Shown here piece by piece: positions 47,881 to 56,691 of a stretch of 64,000 nt of DNA. Origin of the DNA: Pseudomonas marincola (GTDB lineage: Bacteria > Pseudomonadota > Gammaproteobacteria > Pseudomonadales > Pseudomonadaceae); assembly GCF_900116605.1 (NCBI RefSeq), contig NZ_FPBC01000007.1, positions 186,001-250,000 of the forward strand. Direction: 5' to 3'. How positions within the stretch are numbered: position 1 is the stretch's first letter; each line of letters opens with the position of its first letter. A model generated the notes under the pieces. It saw nothing but the letters and a program-made list of their open reading frames with translations. It ran no database searches and was not told the origin of the DNA. Position numbers and translations under genes: made by a program.

Positions 47881-47923
47881 GACTGAGCGGCTCATTGATT
47901 CGGGTAAATTGAGCCATTCAGTC
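47881..47923. terminator. Hairpin between converging genes
   Basis: GACTGAGCGGCTCA (47881-47894) pairs with TGAGCCATTCAGTC (47910-47923) at 12 of 14 positions, between the SpmAB-like gene and a leftward gene. A short T run follows on the right (47929-47933). Confidence 0.6.
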
Positions 47924-47964
47924 GTCAGTTTTTCGATGCTCGTGTGTGCACCAAGGCCTGCTCG

Positions 47965-48978
47965 TTAAGGTGTCACCTTGAAGCGCAGCACCCCGATCAT
48001 CTGGCCGCCTTCTGTGAGTACCTGAATCTGCCAGCGACCGACCGAGTCTTTGGGGTAGTTGCGCTTATGGCTCCAGGCCCGATAACCCTGTTTGCGCCCG
48101 CCTTTTATGTCCAGCGCGATGCGCTCAACCTCTTTGCCGTTAAGGCGCCACACGTGATAAATCCGCTCGTTCAGGCCGCGCGGGGCGTTTATTGCGGTGT
48201 AGGCATACAAACCCTGAGCGCCAAGCTCGGCGACCGACAATTGTTTGATGCGCTTGCCGGGCTCGCGCTCCTTGCTGTTAAGTTCTGTACTAACCGCGAC
48301 TTCTGTCATCCATAAAGTGGCGGGCGGTACCCATATCCGCGCCATCCAGCCGGCACCTGCCAATACCAGCGTCGCAGCGATGAGTAACAAGCTGCGCCAC
48401 CAGCGTTGCACCGTGATAATCCCCAGCAGGCTGGGAAAAGACAGCAGCGCAGCAATCGCCAGCGCCAACTGGTAACTCTGTGTGGTGGTGAGTTTGAAGA
48501 TAATCGGCAATGCCGTCAGCGTCAGGGCGAACAGGGTCAACGAGTGGTACATCAGGTACACCCAGCGCCGCGCCGCCAGATGCTTGTAGTAGAGCGGGTC
48601 GATGATTGATACCAGCGCTGCGGCGATAAGCATGCCGCTGAACAGCGCCTGACCACTGTTCCAGGTGGTGGTGATGAGAAAGAACGGCAGCACGAAGAAC
48701 AGACTTTCCTGGTGGATCATCTGGGTCGCGTAACGCAGCACTGGTTTGGGCAACTCGAAACCAAAGCGCTTCGAGATTTGATCGCGCAACAGGTTCTCAA
48801 GGGCCAGCCACAGCCAGCTGAGAAGCATCACCACTGCCAGCACTTGCGCCAGCTCGGCCTGGCGTTTGACCAGCAAGAAGCTCGCTAAGCCGGAGCAAAA
48901 GCCAAACGTGGCGATCAACCACGGATGACGCTGGGCGAATGCGATGAACGGGGTGATGCGGTCTTTCAGGGTGGTCAT
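47965..48978 (-). CDS. DUF5924/DUF2914-type membrane protein
   Basis: 337 aa. The first 220 residues contain about seven hydrophobic helices, consistent with a DUF5924-type membrane part. The last 110 residues form a soluble beta-rich DUF2914-like domain with LNERIYHVWRLNGKEVERI, YRAWSHKRNYP and WQIQVLTEGGQMIGVLRF. No function is established. It stands alone between a converging gene and the M16 peptidase gene. Confidence 0.78.
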   Translation of the reverse strand: MTTLKDRITPFIAFAQRHPWLIATFGFCSGLASFLLVKRQAELAQVLAVVMLLSWLWLALENLLRDQISKRFGFELPKPVLRYATQMIHQESLFFVLPFFLITTTWNSGQALFSGMLIAAALVSIIDPLYYKHLAARRWVYLMYHSLTLFALTLTALPIIFKLTTTQSYQLALAIAALLSFPSLLGIITVQRWWRSLLLIAATLVLAGAGWMARIWVPPATLWMTEVAVSTELNSKEREPGKRIKQLSVAELGAQGLYAYTAINAPRGLNERIYHVWRLNGKEVERIALDIKGGRKQGYRAWSHKRNYPKDSVGRWQIQVLTEGGQMIGVLRFKVTP

Positions 48979-49094
48979 TTAGGGTCACGCAGAAAAGTTT
49001 GGAGGCTGCGCCACTTGGCCTGTCCTGCGCAGGCCTTAAGTTTAGCGGGAAAACGCCGGAGCATCGGGCTATTCACGTGACCGTGTAAGCATTT

Positions 49095-50480
49095 TCAGCG
49101 GCGGCGCCAGATGGCCAGCCCAAGCAGAATCAGAATCAGCAGTAGAAGTGCGGTAGACAGCCAGTACACGCCGTAGGTGTTGAGCAGAGGCTTGCTGATG
49201 CGCAAATACCCTGGCTGATCCAGCAGCTTGGCCAGCGCCTTGTTGGCGTCCTCGACGGTAACCGACTGTAAGCTTTTGCGGCTGTCTGCGAAGTGGCTGC
49301 CATCATAGTCAGCGAGCGCGCCCCAGTAGTAATCGGCCATGTCGCTGGCGCCTTGTACCGCCCACGATTGTTCTGCAACTGCGGCGTTCTGCAAGCGCTT
49401 GAATACCTCGGCATCGACGCCGTTCTTGCGCAGATCGGCGAGCAATTCACGCATGACCTTCTCGGCCTTCGGCAAGTCTTTGCTCTGCACCTTGGCGTTC
49501 AGGCTGAAAAAACTCGAACTGCTGAACACTTCTCGCTCGGTGAACGGGGCATAGGTCAGGCTGTGTTTGATGCGCAGCTGCTGGTAGAGCTGCCAGTCGA
49601 TGTAGTCACGCAGCAACTCCCATGTTTCAAAGTCATGGTGGTCGAGCCACGGCTCAGAAAACATCCAGGCTATGCTGCCGTCTTCGCCGTAAAGGCGGCT
49701 GATCAGCTGGCGACGCTGCTGGGCGTTGCTGTTGGGCTCGGGTTGTTGACGTGGGGCGGGGAGTTCAGCGGCGGGCAGCGAGCCGTATTGACGATCAATG
49801 TAGGCCGGCAGGCGCGAGTCGAGATCGCCGACGACGATCAAGGTCATGTTATTGGCCACGTACCAGTCGGCCCGCAAACCATTTACCTGCTCCAGTGTGA
49901 GATCAGCGGCTGTGGCAGGCTGGGCGCAGGCCAAACCCAGTTCCTGGGCGATTTGCTGATGGGCTTCGCGGCCAATGTTGTGTTCCAGCAGCACGTGTTG
50001 CAGCGGCGAGTCGTTGACCCCGCTTTCATGCTCGACTGCTAGCTTGGCTGCGGCCAGTTTGCGTGAGTCTGGCTCGCTTTGGGTCAGGTTCGCCAGCATC
50101 AGATCAAGCACTGCGCGTTGGTTGCGCGCGGGCGCCTCGACAGTGACCGTGGTGTCGGTGTCGCGGGTATAGGCATTCCAGACGCCGCCAAGGGCCTGCA
50201 TGCGCGCCTCTACACCCGCCTCGCCAGTGTCGTCGGTGCCGCTGAAAAGCAGGTGTTCGAACAGGTGTGGCAGTTCCTTCTCGGCGCAGTTGTACTGGTC
50301 AAAGCCGACGCCAACCACTAGTCGAATGGCCACATGGCCGGTGCCCGGTACTGCTTTAAGCAGCACCTGTAAGCCATTTTCCAGCTGATAGCCTTCCACT
50401 CGGTACAGGCTTTCTGCCTTGGGCGTGGTGCTCAGGCAACTAAGGGCCACCAACACGAGTGGCAGAAGCAATTGGCGCAT
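49095..50480 (-). CDS. M16-family zinc metallopeptidase with C-terminal membrane anchor
   Basis: 461 aa from the ATG at 50480, with AGGA upstream; an earlier in-frame start at 50504 is less likely. A signal peptide ends near PKAES. The inverted zinc motif HxxEH is intact (HLFEH in ELPHLFEHLLFSG), and the third ligand Glu is expected in KLAVEHESG about 75 residues on. A hydrophobic helix (WLSTALLLLILILLGLAIW) and RRR close the protein, so it is tethered to the inner membrane facing the periplasm. The substrate is unknown. Only one M16 core pair is present. Confidence 0.87.
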   Translation of the reverse strand: MRQLLLPLVLVALSCLSTTPKAESLYRVEGYQLENGLQVLLKAVPGTGHVAIRLVVGVGFDQYNCAEKELPHLFEHLLFSGTDDTGEAGVEARMQALGGVWNAYTRDTDTTVTVEAPARNQRAVLDLMLANLTQSEPDSRKLAAAKLAVEHESGVNDSPLQHVLLEHNIGREAHQQIAQELGLACAQPATAADLTLEQVNGLRADWYVANNMTLIVVGDLDSRLPAYIDRQYGSLPAAELPAPRQQPEPNSNAQQRRQLISRLYGEDGSIAWMFSEPWLDHHDFETWELLRDYIDWQLYQQLRIKHSLTYAPFTEREVFSSSSFFSLNAKVQSKDLPKAEKVMRELLADLRKNGVDAEVFKRLQNAAVAEQSWAVQGASDMADYYWGALADYDGSHFADSRKSLQSVTVEDANKALAKLLDQPGYLRISKPLLNTYGVYWLSTALLLLILILLGLAIWRRR

Positions 50481-50661
50481 GAAGGTCTTCCTGACAATCC
50501 TCAACGAAGCATACCTGTTGGTGTGGGTTGTCGCGATTGATCATGTGTATTGTCCGCGCATATCACAGCGCAAAGCCGATTGAGTTGCTAGGTTACTGTG
50601 GGTCAGTCTGTTTTTGTTACATCAGCTGTAATACCTCGCTAATGCGGGCTCGGAGAGTGAT

Positions 50662-51615
50662 ATGCGTGTTTTGATTACTGGGGCTGCCGGTTTTATCGGG
50701 CGCCAGGTGCTTGAACAATTGGCTGTGCAGTATCCGCAGTGGAGCCTGATCGCCGCCGATATTCAGCCGATCAGTACGCAGGGCTTGCGGGCCAATGTTG
50801 AGCCTATTCAGCTCGACATCAGCAAATCCCGGGAAGTGAAGGTGTGCATCGCCAGCTGGAAACCGCAGGTGATTATTCATATGGCGTCAGTTGTCACACC
50901 ACCGCGTGACATGACTGAAAAGCGCCTGCACGCCATCGACGTTGGCGGCACCCGCTCGGTGATCGCGGCCGCAGCCGCCGAAGGCGTCGAGCAATTGGTG
51001 TTCACCAGCTCTGGCGCGGCCTACGGCTATCACCCGGACAACGCCGAGTGGATCAGCGAAGACCAGCCGCTGCGGGGTCACGACACCTTTGCCTATGCCA
51101 AGCACAAGCGCGAGGTTGAGCAATTGCTGGCCAACGCGCGGGTGGAGCATCCGCAGCTCAAGCAACTTGTACTACGACCCGGCACGGTTCTCGGCAAGCA
51201 GGTCAACAATCAGATTACCGAGCTGTTCAAAAAACGCTCAGTGCTCGGTGTTTGGGGTTACGACAGCCGTTTTGTGTTCATCTGGGACAAGGATGTGGTC
51301 AACGTCATCTGTCAGGGTGTGGCGCGTCAGGTTGAGGGGATTTACAACTTGGCCGGGGACGGCGCGTTGTCGCTGAAGGAAATCGCCGGCTTGTTGCACA
51401 AACCTTATCGGCCGATTCCCTCGAGCCTGATCAAGCTCGGCCTGCGCATCATGCAGCCGTTGGGTTTGAGCCAATACGGGCCGGAACAGCTGGACTTTCT
51501 GCGTTACCGGCCGGTGTTGAGTAACCAGCGTCTCAAGCAGGAATTCGGCTACACGCCCCGCTATACCAGCCTGCAAGCGTTTGAGGAATTCCTTCGTGCG
51601 CAGGGCAACAGCTAA
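50662..51615 (+). CDS. NAD-dependent epimerase/dehydratase (extended SDR)
   Basis: A 317-aa sugar-nucleotide-type epimerase or dehydratase. The nucleotide loop is GAAGFIG (residues 7-13), the catalytic Tyr-Lys pair lies in YAKHK near residue 150, and the Ser in FTSSGAAYG. GGAGAG precedes the ATG. No polysaccharide genes adjoin it, so the substrate cannot be guessed. It converges on the AraC-type gene with only 19 bp between stops. Confidence 0.85.
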   Translation: MRVLITGAAGFIGRQVLEQLAVQYPQWSLIAADIQPISTQGLRANVEPIQLDISKSREVKVCIASWKPQVIIHMASVVTPPRDMTEKRLHAIDVGGTRSVIAAAAAEGVEQLVFTSSGAAYGYHPDNAEWISEDQPLRGHDTFAYAKHKREVEQLLANARVEHPQLKQLVLRPGTVLGKQVNNQITELFKKRSVLGVWGYDSRFVFIWDKDVVNVICQGVARQVEGIYNLAGDGALSLKEIAGLLHKPYRPIPSSLIKLGLRIMQPLGLSQYGPEQLDFLRYRPVLSNQRLKQEFGYTPRYTSLQAFEEFLRAQGNS

Positions 51616-51634
51616 TCGCTAAACGGCGCGGGAA

Positions 51635-52663
51635 TCAGGCTTCGGCTTTGTGCTGACTGCGATATTCGCCGGGCGTGAGCCCTGTCCATTGGCGAAATGC
51701 GCGAAAAAACACGCTCGGTTCCGAGTAGCCCAGCAGCAGCGCGATTTCAGCTGCAGGCAGATTGCCACTGCTGAGATGACGCTCGGCCAGTTGCCGACGT
51801 GTGTCATTGAGCAGCGACTGGTAGCTGCAACCCTCATCGGCAAGGCGACGCTGCAAGGTTCGCTCACTGATGTTCAGCGCCCGCGCCAACTCACTGCGGT
51901 CGGGTTCACCATGCGCCAGTTGCTCGCCCAGAATCGCCACCACACGCACGCTCAAGCTTTCACTGGGCAGGCGCGCGAGCAGTGCTTCGGCGTGCTGGCG
52001 GAGCACCTGTTGCAACGGTCGATTGGCCTGAATCAGCGGTGCGTCGAGAAGCTCCCGCGGGATAAGAATGGCGTATTCGCTGGTGCCAAACTCGAGCGGG
52101 CAGGCAAAAATTCGCTCATACGGGCTGATGTCGTCAGGCTGCTGATGCACGAACCGGGCTTTGCTCAGGCGGAAATTTTCCAGCAACGGATCAACCATCT
52201 GCACCCAGCACGCCATAAGTGACAGCACGCGGATGCGGGTGACTGGCAATTGCGGATGCAGCGGCCGGTAGAACAGTTCGATGGCGTCTTTGCGCTCGCG
52301 CAGCAGGACTTCGCCGCCTTCGCCGACCAGGCGCTGATAACGCAAAGCAGCTTGCAGGGCCTCGCCTAACGTTGTGCTGCTTTGCAGCAGGTAGCCCAGT
52401 ACGCTAAACGGTCCAGGCGCCAGATTGCTGCCAATTTCAAGGCCGGGCTCTGGCAGCGGCAGGCGGGCGAGGGTTTGCCACAGTTGCAGCTGGCTCGAAA
52501 ACGGCACGCGTGCATCGGGGTCCAGCAGCTGTTCTTCGCTAAGGTCACTGTGCTTGAGCAGGCTGGCGCGGTCGAGCCCAAGACGCGTCGCCGCGTGCAG
52601 GATGGCTTGAGTGAGGCTGGCACTAACCGTGGCTTGTGACGTGCTGGAAGTTGAATTTTGCAT
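51635..52663 (-). CDS. AraC-family transcriptional regulator (OruR/ArgR-like, DUF-type N-terminus)
   Basis: 342 aa. The N-terminal 230 residues match the Arabinose_bd-type ligand domain found in OruR- and MmsR-like regulators. The last 100 carry two helix-turn-helix motifs: RSELARALNISERTLQRRLADEG and IALLLGYSEPSVFFRAFRQWTGLTPGEYR. It is divergent from the TAXI-TRAP transporter genes across 200 bp, so it may regulate them in response to the imported solute (inference). Confidence 0.87.
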   Translation of the reverse strand: MQNSTSSTSQATVSASLTQAILHAATRLGLDRASLLKHSDLSEEQLLDPDARVPFSSQLQLWQTLARLPLPEPGLEIGSNLAPGPFSVLGYLLQSSTTLGEALQAALRYQRLVGEGGEVLLRERKDAIELFYRPLHPQLPVTRIRVLSLMACWVQMVDPLLENFRLSKARFVHQQPDDISPYERIFACPLEFGTSEYAILIPRELLDAPLIQANRPLQQVLRQHAEALLARLPSESLSVRVVAILGEQLAHGEPDRSELARALNISERTLQRRLADEGCSYQSLLNDTRRQLAERHLSSGNLPAAEIALLLGYSEPSVFFRAFRQWTGLTPGEYRSQHKAEA

Positions 52664-52863
52664 GGCCTGATTTTGCCCAAAGCTTAAGGCCGAGGATAGC
52701 CCGACGCACCAGTAAGTTATGCTCTAAACGTCTTGATGACGCATTTTCAAGTGTTTCAGGCCGCTGAATATCCGTGCAACTTGCGCCTGAGCGGTTACAC
52801 TTTCCTGCCTCATCGGGCTCAAAAGGTACCGATGTTTCAAACAACCACAAAAGGAGCACTCCC

Positions 52864-53835
52864 ATGAAAGGCAAATCCTTGGCATGGGTTCTGTCCGCAG
52901 CTCTCTCAGGCATTACTCTGGGTGGCACGGCACAGGCCGCAGAAAACTTCATCACCATTGGCACTGGTGGCCAGACGGGTGTGTATTACGTAGCGGGTCA
53001 GTCGATCTGCCGTTTTGCCAATCGCACCAGCAACGAGACCAACATCAAATGTAACGCGCCTGCCAGTGGCGGCGGTGTTGCCAACGTAAATGGTCTGCGT
53101 ACCGGTGAGTTCACCTTCGGCATCATGCAGTCCGACCACCAGTTCAAAGCGCTCAAGGGCTTGGCACCATTCGAAGCCGAAGGCGCAATGGATGACCTGC
53201 GTGCAGTGTTCTCCTTGCAGAGCGAAGTGTTCACCATTCTTGCTCGCCGCGACGCCAACATCACCAGCTTTGATGACCTCAAAGGCAAGCGCGTAAACGT
53301 CGGTAACCCGGGTTCCGGTCAGCGTGACACGCTGGAAGAAATCATGCGCGTCAAAGGCTGGGACAAGTCGGTATTCGCCCTGTCTGCAGAGTTGAAGCCA
53401 GCTGAGCAAGCCTCTGCTCTGGGCGACAACAACATCGACGCGATGACCTACTTTGTCGGTCATCCAAACGGCGCGATCCAGGAAGCTACCACCACTACCG
53501 ACGCAGTATTGGTACCGGTAACTGGCGCTGACATTGACAAGCTGCTGGCTGACAAGACTTACTACACCAAGGCTGAAATCCCGGGTGGTATGTACAAGGG
53601 CAACGACGCAGCTACCCCGTCTATCGGTGGTAAAGCGGTGCTCTCGACAACCGCCAAGGCAGACCCGGAAGTGGTCTACCAACTGGTTAAATCCGTGTTT
53701 GAAAACCTTGACCGCTTCAAGCGCCTGCACCCGGCGTTTAAAGACCTCAAGGCTGAAGACATGATCAAGGTCGGCCTGACCGCTCCACTGCACGAAGGTG
53801 CGGTGCGTTACTACAAAGAACGCGGCTGGATGTAA
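52864..53835 (+). CDS. TAXI-family TRAP transporter solute-binding protein
   Basis: 323 aa from the ATG at 52864 with an AAAGGAG site; the frame extends upstream without family character. The signal peptide ends at AQA (near residue 24). The opening FITIGTGGQTGVYYVAGQSICRF is the TAXI signature, and the family segments RVNVGNPGSGQRDTLEEIM and MTYFVGHPNGAIQEAT are present. It binds a solute in the periplasm for the TRAP permease encoded 160 bp on. Glutamate-like, dicarboxylate or other acids are possible ligands. Confidence 0.93.
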   Translation: MKGKSLAWVLSAALSGITLGGTAQAAENFITIGTGGQTGVYYVAGQSICRFANRTSNETNIKCNAPASGGGVANVNGLRTGEFTFGIMQSDHQFKALKGLAPFEAEGAMDDLRAVFSLQSEVFTILARRDANITSFDDLKGKRVNVGNPGSGQRDTLEEIMRVKGWDKSVFALSAELKPAEQASALGDNNIDAMTYFVGHPNGAIQEATTTTDAVLVPVTGADIDKLLADKTYYTKAEIPGGMYKGNDAATPSIGGKAVLSTTAKADPEVVYQLVKSVFENLDRFKRLHPAFKDLKAEDMIKVGLTAPLHEGAVRYYKERGWM

Positions 53836-53845
53836 TTCTCCGTGC

Positions 53846-53880
53846 GGCCCAGCCAGCTCAATGGTTGGCTGGGCCTTTTC
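53846..53880 (+). terminator. Terminator between the TAXI gene and the TRAP permease gene
   Basis: GGCCCAGCCA (53846-53855) pairs perfectly with TGGCTGGGCC (53866-53875), followed by TTTTCTTT. It probably attenuates transcription so that the binding protein is made in excess of the permease. Confidence 0.85.
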
Positions 53881-53995
53881 TTTGGCTAAAACCCTCCAAG
53901 CGCAATGCGCTCGACTAGCCTTAACGGTTAAGCCTGCTCGTAAAACAAATTACGGGCGTTGTCGTCTTTGATTACTCGAAATCAGGTTCCAGCCG

Positions 53996-56581
53996 ATGGT
54001 AGACAAACAACTTACCACTGAAGAATTGATTGCCCAGGATGTTGGCGCGCGCCTGCCCACTGGATTGATGGCGCAAGCGATTGCCGGACTGGCCCTGTTG
54101 TGGTCGTTGTTCCAGCTGTGGATTGCTTCTCCACTGCCGTTTATTTTTCATTTCGGTGTGCTCAATAACACCGAAACCCGCGCTATTCACTTGGCGTTTG
54201 CCTTGTTGCTGGCGTTTCTGGCGTATCCCGCGTTCAAAAGCTCGCCACGAGATCGTGTGCCGCTGATCGACATTGCCCTCGGGCTCGTCGCCGCAGCGAG
54301 TGCTGCTTACCTGTTTATTTTTTACCAAGACCTGGCGATGCGTCCCGGCAGCCTGACAACGGCTGATCTGGTGACCGCCTGTATTGGTATTCCGCTGTTG
54401 CTGGAAGCCACGCGCCGCGCGCTTGGCCCACCGCTGGCGATTATCGCCCTGATATTTTTGATCTACAGCCTTGCCGGTCCCTACATGCCAGGTCTGCTGG
54501 CACACCGTGGGGTGAGCTTCACGGCGATGGCCAACCACCAGTGGATCACCACTGAAGGTGTGTTTGGTATCGCGTTGGGTGTATCGACCAGCTTCGTGTT
54601 CCTCTTCGTGCTGTTCGGTGCGCTGCTGGAACGTGCTGGTGCCGGGCATTACTTCATCCAGCTGGCGTTCAGCATGCTCGGTCACCTGCGCGGCGGCCCG
54701 GCCAAAGCGGCCGTTGTCGCCTCCGGTCTGACCGGCATGATTTCCGGTTCGTCGATTGCCAACGTGGTCACCACCGGTACGTTCACCATCCCGATGATGA
54801 AGCGCACCGGCTTCTCGGCTGAAAAAGCCGGCGCAGTGGAAGTGGCCTCTTCGGTGAATGGTCAAATCATGCCGCCGGTCATGGGCGCTGCGGCGTTTCT
54901 GATGGTCGAATACATCGGCATGTCCTATGTCGAAATCATCAAGCACGCCTTTTTGCCGGCGGCCATTTCGTATATCGCCCTGCTTTACATCGTTCACCTT
55001 GAGTCCCTCAAGCTGGGCCTGCAGCCGATTGCCGGGCACAAGCCCAAGCCCTGGCTGCGTCGTCTGACCGGCTTTGCCTTTGGCGCCGCGCTGATCAGCG
55101 GCTTGTCGCTGGCGGTGTATTACGGCCTTGGCTGGCTCAAGCCGGCGCTGGGTGAAAATGCTCTGCCGGTGATTGCCGTGCTGCTGGCGCTGATCTATCT
55201 GGCGCTGCTCAAGGTGGCGGCCAGCGTTGCACCGCTGCCGCCGGAAGACCCGGATGCGCCACTGGAAACATTGCCGCAAACCCGCGCAGTGCTGCTCAGC
55301 GGTCTGCACTTCCTGCTGCCGGTTGTGGTGTTGGTCTGGTGCCTGATGATCGAGCGGCTGTCGCCCGGCTTGTCGGCATTCTGGGGCAGCATGATGCTGG
55401 TGATCATTCTGCTCACCCAGCGCCCGCTGCTGAGCTGGATGCGCACCGATGGTTCGCATGATCACGGCACCTTCCTCGACGGTTGCATTGATCTGCGCGA
55501 AGGCATGATTGCCGGTGCGCGCAACATGATCGGCATCGGTATTGCCACGGCCGCTGCGGGCATTATTGTCGGTGCGGTGTCGCAAACGGGCGTCGGGCTG
55601 GTACTGGCCGATCTGGTTGAACTGCTGTCGATGGGCAATCTGCTGCTGATGCTGGTGCTTACAGCGGTGTTCAGCCTGATTCTGGGCATGGGCCTGCCGA
55701 CTACCGCCAACTACATCGTGGTGTCGAGCTTGCTGGCGCCGGTTGTGGTCACGTTGGGCCAACAGAATGGCCTGATCGTGCCGCTGATTGCTGTGCACAT
55801 GTTCGTGTTCTACTTCGGCATCATGGCTGACGTAACGCCACCTGTGGGGCTGGCCTCGTTCGCGGCGGCGGCGGTGTCCAAAGGTGACCCGATCAAGACC
55901 GGGATCACGGCGTTCTACTACAGCCTGCGCACGGCAGCATTGCCGTTCCTGTTCATCTTCAACACCGATCTGCTGCTGATCAATGTCGACTTCTGGCACG
56001 GGGTGCTGATCTTCATTGTCGCCACGGGGGCGATGCTGATCTTTGCCGCCGGCACTCAGGGCTACTTCCTGGTGAAGAGCCGCTGGTACGAAAGCGTGCT
56101 GCTGTTGCTGATTGCGTTCACGCTGTTCCGCCCGGGTTTCTGGATGGATATCGTCCACGATCCGTATCGCAACATTGCCCCGGCAGAGCTGGCGCAAACC
56201 CTCGGTGATGTTGAGCCCGGTAGCAAGCTGCGCATGCGCATCAAGGGTGAAGATGCGGTGGGTGATGCCCGCGAATTCTCCATCCTGTTGCCGGTCCCGG
56301 AAGGGGCCAGCGGTGACGAGCGCATGGAGAAACTCGGCCTGATGACCTATGTCGACGGTGACAAGGTGCTGGTTGATAGCGTGACCTTTGGCAGCCCGGC
56401 TGCCGAGGCCGGTATCGAGTTCGATCAGCAGATCATGCTGGTGCGGGCGCCCACTCAGGGCTGGCCGAAGGAGCTGATGTGGATACCGGGCATTCTGCTG
56501 TTCCTGCTGGTTATCTGGTTGCAGCGCCGACGCAAGCCTGCGCAGTCGGGCAACGAGTTGCCTCGCGCAACCTCCGCTTGA
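53996..56581 (+). CDS. TRAP transporter permease, fused 4TM/12TM (DctQM) with C-terminal DUF3394-type domain
   Basis: An 861-aa inner-membrane protein. The small DctQ-like part is about residues 20-180 and the DctM part about 180-690, with segments such as SGLTGMISGSSIANVVTTGTFTIPMMK, the MPPVMGAAAFLM turn and MGLPTTANYIVVSSLLAPV. The last part (about 700-830) is soluble, DUF3394-like and PDZ-resembling (VDSVTFGSPAAEAGIEFDQQI), then a final helix and a basic tail. It uses a sodium gradient to take up the solute delivered by the TAXI protein encoded before it. Confidence 0.93.
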   Translation: MVDKQLTTEELIAQDVGARLPTGLMAQAIAGLALLWSLFQLWIASPLPFIFHFGVLNNTETRAIHLAFALLLAFLAYPAFKSSPRDRVPLIDIALGLVAAASAAYLFIFYQDLAMRPGSLTTADLVTACIGIPLLLEATRRALGPPLAIIALIFLIYSLAGPYMPGLLAHRGVSFTAMANHQWITTEGVFGIALGVSTSFVFLFVLFGALLERAGAGHYFIQLAFSMLGHLRGGPAKAAVVASGLTGMISGSSIANVVTTGTFTIPMMKRTGFSAEKAGAVEVASSVNGQIMPPVMGAAAFLMVEYIGMSYVEIIKHAFLPAAISYIALLYIVHLESLKLGLQPIAGHKPKPWLRRLTGFAFGAALISGLSLAVYYGLGWLKPALGENALPVIAVLLALIYLALLKVAASVAPLPPEDPDAPLETLPQTRAVLLSGLHFLLPVVVLVWCLMIERLSPGLSAFWGSMMLVIILLTQRPLLSWMRTDGSHDHGTFLDGCIDLREGMIAGARNMIGIGIATAAAGIIVGAVSQTGVGLVLADLVELLSMGNLLLMLVLTAVFSLILGMGLPTTANYIVVSSLLAPVVVTLGQQNGLIVPLIAVHMFVFYFGIMADVTPPVGLASFAAAAVSKGDPIKTGITAFYYSLRTAALPFLFIFNTDLLLINVDFWHGVLIFIVATGAMLIFAAGTQGYFLVKSRWYESVLLLLIAFTLFRPGFWMDIVHDPYRNIAPAELAQTLGDVEPGSKLRMRIKGEDAVGDAREFSILLPVPEGASGDERMEKLGLMTYVDGDKVLVDSVTFGSPAAEAGIEFDQQIMLVRAPTQGWPKELMWIPGILLFLLVIWLQRRRKPAQSGNELPRATSA

Positions 56582-56628
56582 TGCAACGCATTGGGGGCCA
56601 CGCCCTGATGCACAGCGGCTTGCCAGAA

Positions 56629-56655
56629 AGGGCCTCATGTTTGAGGCCCTTTTTT
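56629..56655 (+). terminator. Rho-independent terminator after the TRAP permease
   Basis: AGGGCCTCA (56629-56637) pairs with TGAGGCCCT (56642-56650) followed by six T. Confidence 0.92.
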
Positions 56656-56691
56656 ATTGCCTGCCGAGTGCGTGGCTAGGATGCATCTGAC

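Noticed and set aside
53972..56638. An 888-codon open frame on the minus strand opposite the TRAP permease
   Set aside because: Its Gln/His/Arg-rich translation has no domain, and it mirrors a well-supported transporter; it arises from high-GC codon bias.
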